Source: Phaeobacter bryozoorum
GTDB taxonomy: Bacteria > Pseudomonadota > Alphaproteobacteria > Rhodobacterales > Rhodobacteraceae
Direction: 5' to 3' (one strand)
Length of the DNA: 64,000 bases
Assembly: GCF_041893525.1 (NCBI RefSeq)
Contig: NZ_CP169069.1
How positions within the stretch are numbered: the stretch's first letter is position 1; every line of letters begins with the position of its first letter. A program made the translations under genes and the position numbers. The notes below the pieces were generated by a model. That model searched no databases. It saw nothing but the letters and a program-made list of their open reading frames with translations, and was not told the origin of the DNA. Positions 58,106-64,000 of the stretch are shown here, one piece after another.

Positions 58106-58486
58106 ATGCAATTCGCGGTACATATCCTGCCACGGCTGGCCATGATGCTAGCACTGGTGCTGGCCATGGTCGGCACCGGATTTGCACATCGCTATGACCG
58201 CGCCGTTGACTCGCCCGACTATGCCGCCTTTGTCGCCGCAGGCGGCACATTAAGCGATCTCTGTGGTGACAGCACGGACCCAGATCACGGTGCTCGTGCA
58301 AAATGTGAGGCCTGCCGACTGACCGCTGCGGCCCTGATGCCGAGCCATCCAGAAACGCCCGGCCTGAGCTTGGTACAGCGTCCGAGAACACGCGCAGCCG
58401 TCGTCAAACCGCTGCGCCGCGACCGCCCGCGTGGTCCGGCACATCGCACCCGGGCCCCTCCAGCGCCATTGACCTTCCTTCTCTGA
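58106..58486 (+). CDS. DUF2946-like small protein
   Basis: 126 residues. A membrane segment or signal peptide (LPRLAMMLALVLAMVGTGFA) is followed by DYAAFVAAGGTLSDLCGDS and a CEAC pair, then a basic, proline-rich tail ending PAPLTFLL. This looks like the DUF2946 group, often near copper or haem membrane proteins. It precedes the PepSY-domain gene by 59 bp, so both are probably one unit. Function unknown. Confidence 0.6.
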   Translation: MQFAVHILPRLAMMLALVLAMVGTGFAHRYDRAVDSPDYAAFVAAGGTLSDLCGDSTDPDHGARAKCEACRLTAAALMPSHPETPGLSLVQRPRTRAAVVKPLRRDRPRGPAHRTRAPPAPLTFLL

Positions 58487-58545
58487 CGTCAATTGCAAAC
58501 TATGCGCTGCCACACCGGCAGCCAAAAAAGGCCTGGAGCCAACCT

Positions 58546-59934
58546 ATGACCCTGCCCCATTCCCCCGTGCAGCCGCAGGGCCGCACGCAGAAACTCTATT
58601 TTGCTGCCTGGCGGTGGCATTTCTACACCGGTCTGTTCGTCATTCCGTTTCTCGCAACACTCGCGCTAACCGGGCTGGCCATGCTGTGGATCGCCTGGGT
58701 CGACGGGCGCGATGGCGAACGTACCCCCGTCACTGTCCAAGCCCACGCCCTGCCACTTTCGGCGCAGGCCGATGCCGCGCAGGCAATCCTGCCTGATGGC
58801 ATCTTGAAAACATATGTGGCCCCCCGAGGGGCCGACCTCGCCGCGCTCTTTCGCATCGATCACGACGGTGACGCAGTGATGGTTGCGGTTGACCCCTATA
58901 CGGCCACGGTCATCGAAACCTTCCCGCGCCGCAGCGGATGGTATGATTTCGCCGACAGTCTGCATAGCGATCTGATGCTCGGCGTCACTGGCGACCGCAT
59001 CCTGGAAACCGCTGCCTCTCTGACCATGCTGCTGATCGCGACCGGCCTATACATGTGGTGGCACCGAAATCTGGGCTGGCGCCACGCATTGCTGCCGAGC
59101 CGGGGACGCGGCCGGACGACGTGGAGATCTCTGCACGGGGTGGTCGGTTTCTGGATTTCGCTTTTTCTTGCACTGTTTCTGGTTTCAGGCCTTGCCTGGG
59201 CCGGAATCTGGGGTGGGAAACTGGTTCAGGCCTGGAGCCAGTTTCCGGCGGAGAAATGGGACAACGTCCCCCTGTCCGGCGATACCCATGCCAGCATGGA
59301 CCACACCCGCCGCGAGGTTCCCTGGGCACTTGAGCAGACGCCGATGCCAGCTTCAGGGGGAACTGCGGGCATCAGCGGTGTTATCGGTGCAACTGTCGAC
59401 ATCGACAGCATTGACGCCCTGGCGCGCCATATCGGATTTGGCGGACGATATCAGCTCAGCATTGCACGCGGCGATACCGGTGTCTGGACCCTAAGCCGCG
59501 ATTCCATGAGCACCGACAGTATCAACCCCACCTCTGACCGGACTGTCCATGTCGACCGCTACACCGGTAAGATTCTGGCGGATGTCCGATTTGCCGATTA
59601 TTCTTGGCCCGGAAAGGCGATGGCCGTCGGGATTGCCCTCCATATGGGCACGTTGGGACTGTGGAGCGTTCTGGCAAATACGCTGGTTTGCCTCTCAATC
59701 CTGTTTCTATGTGCCAGTGCCGTGGTGCTCTGGTGGAAGCGTCGTCCTGCCAAATCAGGCCGCCTCTCCGCCCCGCCGATGCCCAAGGAGCTGCCTCTCT
59801 GGAAAGGCGCAGGACTGGTCGGAATTGCAGTATGCATTGCCTTTCCGATGGCGGGGCTGGCTCTTCTGGCGCTGCTGATGCTGGACGGGTTGATCCTGAC
59901 GCGCCTGCCCGCGCTACGCCACCGCCTGACATAA
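58546..59934 (+). CDS. PepSY-domain membrane protein (iron/siderophore reductase-like)
   Basis: A 462-residue membrane protein of the PepSY-associated type. KLYFAAWRWHFYTGLFVIPFLATLALTGLAML opens it, with WRSLHGVVGFWISLFLALFLVSGLAWAGIWGGKLVQ later, and PepSY-like strands (ALPLSAQADAAQAIL; VTVDRYTGKIL-like) between helices. Two or three pairs of membrane histidines could bind haem. Relatives include ferric-siderophore and metal reductases. It closes the plus-strand run of this region. Confidence 0.75.
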   Translation: MTLPHSPVQPQGRTQKLYFAAWRWHFYTGLFVIPFLATLALTGLAMLWIAWVDGRDGERTPVTVQAHALPLSAQADAAQAILPDGILKTYVAPRGADLAALFRIDHDGDAVMVAVDPYTATVIETFPRRSGWYDFADSLHSDLMLGVTGDRILETAASLTMLLIATGLYMWWHRNLGWRHALLPSRGRGRTTWRSLHGVVGFWISLFLALFLVSGLAWAGIWGGKLVQAWSQFPAEKWDNVPLSGDTHASMDHTRREVPWALEQTPMPASGGTAGISGVIGATVDIDSIDALARHIGFGGRYQLSIARGDTGVWTLSRDSMSTDSINPTSDRTVHVDRYTGKILADVRFADYSWPGKAMAVGIALHMGTLGLWSVLANTLVCLSILFLCASAVVLWWKRRPAKSGRLSAPPMPKELPLWKGAGLVGIAVCIAFPMAGLALLALLMLDGLILTRLPALRHRLT

Positions 59935-59996
59935 CACCAGCCGAAACATGCGGCAGATACGCCAGCGACCAGACATGCGCACGACCCAAGATATGA

Positions 59997-60021
59997 CTGC
60001 ACCGCCCGATGGGCGGTGCAG
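59997..60021. terminator. Strong hairpin between PepSY and chemotaxis genes
   Basis: CTGCACCGCCC-GAT-GGGCGGTGCAG is a perfect 11-bp stem with a 3-base loop in the gap between converging genes. It lies seven bases downstream of the last chemotaxis gene on the minus strand and 63 bp after the PepSY stop, a likely bidirectional terminator. Confidence 0.7.
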
Positions 60022-60027
60022 AGGGTC

Positions 60028-60372
60028 TCACTTCTGAGATGCGCTGGCCGGATCGCGGAGCCGGTCACGCAGTTTGTGCAATGTCACCACGGCGCTGCTA
60101 TCGTTGAGATTGATACCGCCGGTTTCCTTCGCAAGCTTCTGTAGTTCCGCATAGAACTTTCCCAGGGCCGCAAGCGTCTGCACGACAAGATCGAAATCTT
60201 GCAGAGATTGCCGCTCTTCGCGGGTTGGAGGCGTCCCACGCTCAAAGATTGTAAGCACCGTATCTTCAAGCGCCTGCACCTGGGTTTGCAACCGCTGCAT
60301 TTCCGCGCGTGACACATCGCAAAGATCACTCACCGTGTGACCCTTTGGCGGTGGTGTCGACTGCATGTTCAT
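60028..60372 (-). CDS. Small chemotaxis-operon protein of unknown function
   Basis: 114 residues, mostly helical: VSRAEMQRLQTQVQALEDTVLTIFERG (coiled-coil-like), LQDFDLVVQTLAALGKFYAELQKLAKETG and TLHKLRDRLRD. The pattern resembles four-helix or CheZ-like accessory proteins, but I do not see a known motif. Its start overlaps the cheY stop (ATGA), so it is translated with the chemotaxis genes. It may act as a phosphatase or regulator of the response regulator. Confidence 0.6.
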   Translation of the reverse strand: MNMQSTPPPKGHTVSDLCDVSRAEMQRLQTQVQALEDTVLTIFERGTPPTREERQSLQDFDLVVQTLAALGKFYAELQKLAKETGGINLNDSSAVVTLHKLRDRLRDPASASQK

Positions 60373-60755
60373 AGGCGGCCAACCACTTGCTCGATTGCCT
60401 GCTTCATCGTGGCAACGGTGAACGGCTTGCGAATGATGTTATTCATCGCCAGGCGACGACCGACTTCAACGATCTCCGGTGTCGGTTTGCCCGTGACGAG
60501 GATAAAGCCTACACGTTGCGTCACGCGGTGCTCACGCAGCGCTTTCAGCAGGCCAAGCCCATCCATGCCCGGCATGTTGTAGTCGGACAGCACCAGGTGA
60601 ACCGGATTGGTCACGAGCTTCTGAAACGCAGATTGCCCGTTGTTTTCAACCATGTAGTTACTCACGCCAAGCTCGTCCAGACATTGGGTCAGGATGCCTC
60701 GGCTGGTAGACATATCGTCAACGACCATCACACGCAGAGAGTCTTTCAAGCTCAT
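60369..60755 (-). CDS. cheY: CheY-type single-domain response regulator
   Basis: About 128 residues. The receiver domain has the acidic pair VMVVDDMSTSRG, phospho-acceptor Asp in LSDYNMPGMDG, switch Thr in LVTGKPT and Lys in IRKPFT. It controls the flagellar motor after phosphorylation by CheA. I chose ATG 60755, seven bases after AGGAA; an open upstream frame lies over the cheR end. Follows cheR. Confidence 0.9.
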   Translation of the reverse strand: MSLKDSLRVMVVDDMSTSRGILTQCLDELGVSNYMVENNGQSAFQKLVTNPVHLVLSDYNMPGMDGLGLLKALREHRVTQRVGFILVTGKPTPEIVEVGRRLAMNNIIRKPFTVATMKQAIEQVVGRL

Positions 60756-60792
60756 TTTTAGTTCCTCATTTTCTCTTTTTTTGCCGGACTGC

Positions 60793-61656
60793 TCAGGTGT
60801 TCCCACCGGCAGGAGAGTTTAAGTAAGTGGTGATCCCGACGGTCTGCAGCGCCGATGCCGCAGGGCCGGACATACGTTCCGAGTGGCCGATAAACAGATA
60901 GCCGCCCGGATTGAGACTGCGCTGAAAGGCGTGCCAGACCTTTTGCTGGGTCGGGGTATCAAAGTAGATGGCCACGTTTCGACAGAAGATGGCGTCAAAC
61001 TTTCCTTTGAACGGAAAGGGTTCGATCAGGTTGAGCACACCAAATGTCAGCAGGGCACGCAGATCTTCGCGGATCGCACCATCTTGCCCTTCGATCTTAT
61101 AGTAGCCGCTGTATTTCTGCGGGATCTGCGACAGCTCTTCAGCAGAGTAGCGTGCCGACGACGCCTTGCGGACAACAACAGGATCGATATCGGTGCCAAG
61201 GATTTTGACATCCAGTTTCTCAACATCCGGGCACAGTTCCTTTAGCACCATCGCGATGGTGTAGGGTTCCTGCCCGTTCGAACACCCTGCCGACCAAATT
61301 CGCACCCTATCTCCGCGACGCGCCTTTTCCAGGAGCGGCGGCAGCACGTCGTCGCGCAAAGTGTCAAAGTGATGCGGCTCTCGAAAGAACTGCGTCACAT
61401 TTGTCGTCAGCAGAGACAGCAGCTCGCTGCGCTCCACATCCGCATTTGGTCCGTTCAACTCCTTCAGGTAGGATTTGAAATCGGTATAGTTGAGCTTGCG
61501 CAACCGCCGCGCCAAGCGAGAAGAAACCAAGGGTTTCTTGCTGCTGGACATGGCCAGCCCAAAGTGCTTGTGCGCGAAATCGGCGATGGCTTCGAAATCC
61601 TGATCAGACAGGGTGAAACCATCCGCACGAGAATCAATGGGATTGGCAATGGTCAC
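60793..61656 (-). CDS. cheR: Chemotaxis protein methyltransferase CheR
   Basis: A 287-residue SAM-dependent methyltransferase that methylates glutamates on chemoreceptors. N-terminal helical domain (SSKKPLVSSRLARRLRKLNYTDFKSYLKEL) and SAM-binding IWSAGCSNGQEPYTIAMVLKEL, then FDAIFCRNVAIYFDTPTQQKVWHAF and LNPGGYLFIGHSE. A GTG start overlaps the cheW stop (GTGA) with AGGTG upstream. Confidence 0.9.
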   Translation of the reverse strand: MTIANPIDSRADGFTLSDQDFEAIADFAHKHFGLAMSSSKKPLVSSRLARRLRKLNYTDFKSYLKELNGPNADVERSELLSLLTTNVTQFFREPHHFDTLRDDVLPPLLEKARRGDRVRIWSAGCSNGQEPYTIAMVLKELCPDVEKLDVKILGTDIDPVVVRKASSARYSAEELSQIPQKYSGYYKIEGQDGAIREDLRALLTFGVLNLIEPFPFKGKFDAIFCRNVAIYFDTPTQQKVWHAFQRSLNPGGYLFIGHSERMSGPAASALQTVGITTYLNSPAGGNT

Positions 61657-62141
61657 GAGATCACCTGTTCCGGTACAGTGATGACCGCATCCAGATTGAT
61701 GATCCGCACCATGGTTTCATCGTGCGAAATAATCCCTTGGATGTAGTCCATCGTGTTGCGACTATCCACCGGCGGGGTGTCCTGGATATCATCCGGGTTG
61801 ATCGAGATGATCTCCGATACTGACTCTGCCAGCAGACCAACCGGCTTGCCGTGCACCGAGACAACGATCACGACGTTTCGCTCGCTCGCTTCGGTCTGCT
61901 GCAGCCCAAATCGCGCGGACAGATCGTAGATCGGGATCACCGCGCCGCGTAGGTTCATCACGCCCAAGACATCTGCGGGCGCATGAGGCAGGATCGTCAC
62001 CGGAGACCAGCGACGGATTTCCCGGATCTGCGTGATTTTCAGACAGAACGCCTGACCAGCAACGGTGAAACTGACAAATTCGCTGTGCTGGGCGTGTTTG
62101 ACTTCTGAATCTTCATATTTGGCTTCAGCTTGCGATTGCAT
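61653..62141 (-). CDS. cheW: Chemotaxis coupling protein CheW
   Basis: A 162-residue CheW-domain protein that couples receptors to CheA. FVSFTVAGQAFCLKITQIREIRRW, LPHAPADVLGVMNLRGAVIPIYDLSARFG and VGLLAESVSEIISINPDDIQDTP are all present. A short charged N-terminal extension precedes the domain. The ATG overlaps the end of cheA by 17 bases. Confidence 0.95.
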   Translation of the reverse strand: MQSQAEAKYEDSEVKHAQHSEFVSFTVAGQAFCLKITQIREIRRWSPVTILPHAPADVLGVMNLRGAVIPIYDLSARFGLQQTEASERNVVIVVSVHGKPVGLLAESVSEIISINPDDIQDTPPVDSRNTMDYIQGIISHDETMVRIINLDAVITVPEQVIS

Positions 62142-64000
62142 TGCTTATTCTCCGCTCTGTGTCGAAAGCGGCTGCAGAAGGCGAAGCCGCAAGAATACTT
62201 TCAGGATCAAGGATCATAGCGATCTTACCGTCACCAAGAATGGTGGCAGCGGCGACGCCGGGAATATTCCCGCAAACGCCATCGAGGCTTTTGATGACCA
62301 CCTGGCGTTGATCGTGAATATCGTCCACGGCCAAGGCACTGCGCTGACCAGTCTCCGTTTCTACCAGAAGATAGACGCCCGGTGGCTGATCCTGGTCGGC
62401 CTTGGACAATCCAAGCGCCCCGCCCACATCGCAAACAGGGACGAAGTTACCCCTGATCGACAGCAGCGTGCCATCGGCCCCCAGATTGTTGACCATGTCA
62501 TCACTGCCGCGCATTGTTTCGACAATGGACGTGATCGGGACAACCATCGTTTGGTCGGCGACCGAAACAACCATTCCATCCATGACTGCAAGTGTCAGGG
62601 GCAGAATGATGGTGAAGACCGACCCCTTGCCCGGGGTAGAGGCAATATTGATCCGCCCGCCCAAAGCTGTGACAGCGTTTTTGACCACATCCATGCCAAC
62701 ACCACGCCCGGAGAGATTGGAAATCTCTTTGGCTGTGGAGAAACCAGGCAAGAACAACAGGTTGTCGATCTCGCTGTCGGTCAGGTCCGCATTCTCTGGA
62801 ATGAGACCTTTGTCGATCGCGATCTGCTTCACCCGCGGGCGATTAACGCCGGCACCATCGTCCTTGATCTCGATACAGACACTACCGGACCGGTGAGACG
62901 CTGACAGACGGATCTCGCCGCTGCGGCTTTTACCCGCAGCTTCGCGATCGTCGGGCTTTTCGACACCGTGATCGACCGCGTTCCGCAAGATATGGGTCAA
63001 CGGATCGGAGAGACGCTCGATGACCGTCTTGTCGACCTCGGTATTCTCACCCTCGGTGATCAGCTTAGCTGTTTTTCCAGTTGCGGCTGAGGCCTCACGA
63101 ACAATCCGCGCCATACGCTGAAACAGCGGTTTGACGGGTTGCGCGCGAATAGACATGACACCTTCCTGGATATCGCGGGCAAGATTTTTAAAGCCCTCCA
63201 GTTCGGTCTCGACATCCCGCAGATCCGCAACATCAAGGTTGGCAATTTGCTGTGCCAACATCGAATGGTTGATGATCAATTCGCCGACGGCGTTGATCAG
63301 ACGATCGACGCGTTCCAGGTCGACCCGCAGCGTTGGATTTGGCCCACGCTGCTCGGACTTCGCGGCCTCAGCTTTTGGCGCAGCCGCTTTCGCGGCCACC
63401 GGGGCCGCCACAGCCTCCGGTTCTGGAGCTGAGACCGGCGGTTCAAAAGGGGCAGCCACCTGATCACCGCCTTCCTCTGGAGCGGCACCAAATGCAGCCT
63501 CCAGTGCAGCCAGAGCATTGGCCTCGTCTTCTTCATCCATGTCGGATTCGATGGACAGCTCGCACAGCCCTTCGACAAACTCAAACACAGACTCGATTGC
63601 AGACTTTGGCTCTGTTGTGGTGAGCGTCAAGGCCCAGATAAGATAGCTCTCGTCGGTATCCAGAGCATCGAAACCTGGCAACTCGCTCTCGTCAAGCGTC
63701 ACCTCCAGCGTGCCCAGATCAGCTAGCGTCTGGAACAGGAAGTAAGGCTCGTTACCGGTCCCGTACATGTCTTTCAATGGATGGAAACGGATCGAGTAAA
63801 CCCGCTCTTTCTCCACCTCGATTGGCGACATCTCAAAGGCACCGCCCAACCCCATGGGCTGGAAAACCACCTCTTCTTCATCCTCATCGATATATTCCTC
63901 GAGAGCCGCGATGAGCACATCGTGATGGGCCTCATCGGTGCTGCCACCATCGCGCGCGGTCGAAACGAGATCAGAGAGATGATCGCTGGAGCGCAGCAAC
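62125..64000 (-). CDS. cheA: Chemotaxis histidine kinase CheA (5' end beyond window)
   Basis: 625 residues are visible, with the frame open at the right edge; the phosphotransfer (HPt) domain is largely missing. In order: the P2-like acidic and Ala/Pro-rich linker; the P3 dimerisation helices (VDRLINAVGELIINHSMLAQQI); the P4 kinase core with HILRNAVDHGVEKPDDREAAGK (N box), IEIKDDGAGV (G1), LFLPGFSTAKEISNLSGRGVGMDVVKNAV (F and G2 boxes); and a P5 CheW-like domain. It autophosphorylates and passes phosphate to CheY. Confidence 0.95.
   Translation of the reverse strand, partial: LLRSSDHLSDLVSTARDGGSTDEAHHDVLIAALEEYIDEDEEEVVFQPMGLGGAFEMSPIEVEKERVYSIRFHPLKDMYGTGNEPYFLFQTLADLGTLEVTLDESELPGFDALDTDESYLIWALTLTTTEPKSAIESVFEFVEGLCELSIESDMDEEDEANALAALEAAFGAAPEEGGDQVAAPFEPPVSAPEPEAVAAPVAAKAAAPKAEAAKSEQRGPNPTLRVDLERVDRLINAVGELIINHSMLAQQIANLDVADLRDVETELEGFKNLARDIQEGVMSIRAQPVKPLFQRMARIVREASAATGKTAKLITEGENTEVDKTVIERLSDPLTHILRNAVDHGVEKPDDREAAGKSRSGEIRLSASHRSGSVCIEIKDDGAGVNRPRVKQIAIDKGLIPENADLTDSEIDNLLFLPGFSTAKEISNLSGRGVGMDVVKNAVTALGGRINIASTPGKGSVFTIILPLTLAVMDGMVVSVADQTMVVPITSIVETMRGSDDMVNNLGADGTLLSIRGNFVPVCDVGGALGLSKADQDQPPGVYLLVETETGQRSALAVDDIHDQRQVVIKSLDGVCGNIPGVAAATILGDGKIAMILDPESILAASPSAAAFDTERRISNAIAS

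Overview
The window looks like chromosomal DNA of a marine alphaproteobacterium of the Roseobacter group (Rhodobacteraceae). The evidence is the high GC, the tightly packed operons, a dmdC-dmdD pair for dimethylsulfoniopropionate (DMSP) breakdown, a TAXI-type TRAP transporter, several N-methyl-amine oxidation genes, and a NirK/NorCB partial denitrification cluster with NnrR. I see no tRNA, rRNA, insertion sequence, integrase or CRISPR array. About 95% of the window is coding.

Layout. 1-3.2 kb: end of a zinc module (zrgA-like gene cut by the left edge, zur, a Zur-like operator) and a glycosyltransferase. 3.4-8.7 kb: an AraC regulator divergent from dmdC-dmdD, then a MocR regulator with direct-repeat sites. 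8.8-27.2 kb: a large catabolic locus of three operons around one IclR regulator: (i) TAXI-TRAP importer, class V aminotransferase, BKACE enzyme and DHOD-like oxidoreductase; (ii) metal hydrolase, HpcH aldolase, double cupin, hydroxyacid dehydrogenase, flavin reductase-like protein and two-subunit Fe-S hydratase; (iii) a divergent soxBDAG heterotetrameric sarcosine-oxidase-like enzyme. Two matching palindromes (TTCCAC-N3-GTGGAA) lie in the two divergent promoter regions and suggest one regulon. soxG carries a +1 frameshift in a G run, and SoxD has no cysteine, so it lacks the family zinc site.

27.2-42 kb: a second amine-related locus. LysR and GlxA-type regulators are divergent from an operon of aldehyde dehydrogenase, M19 dipeptidase-like protein, BCCT transporter, an unrecognised 563-residue protein, a DUF3726-like protein and an Ldh-family dehydrogenase. 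Facing it is a LysR/Rieske oxygenase/small protein/dimethylglycine dehydrogenase-like operon. 42.2-48.3 kb: a secreted protein divergent from a MarR regulator with a Cys-rich tail, a MOSC protein, a flavin monooxygenase, a small cupin, and AraC and TetR regulators.

48.3-60 kb: nitrite and nitric oxide respiration, with nirV-nirK divergent from nnrR, then DUF1858 and norCBQD, two small membrane proteins and nnrS. Two NnrR-type boxes (TTGCG-N4-CGCAA) sit upstream of nirK/nnrR and of norC. A DUF2946-like/PepSY pair follows. 60-64 kb: a chemotaxis operon on the minus strand (cheA cut by the right edge, cheW, cheR, cheY and a small protein).

Functions come from motif reading of translated sequence. 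Substrates of the two amine/acid loci are inference and left open.
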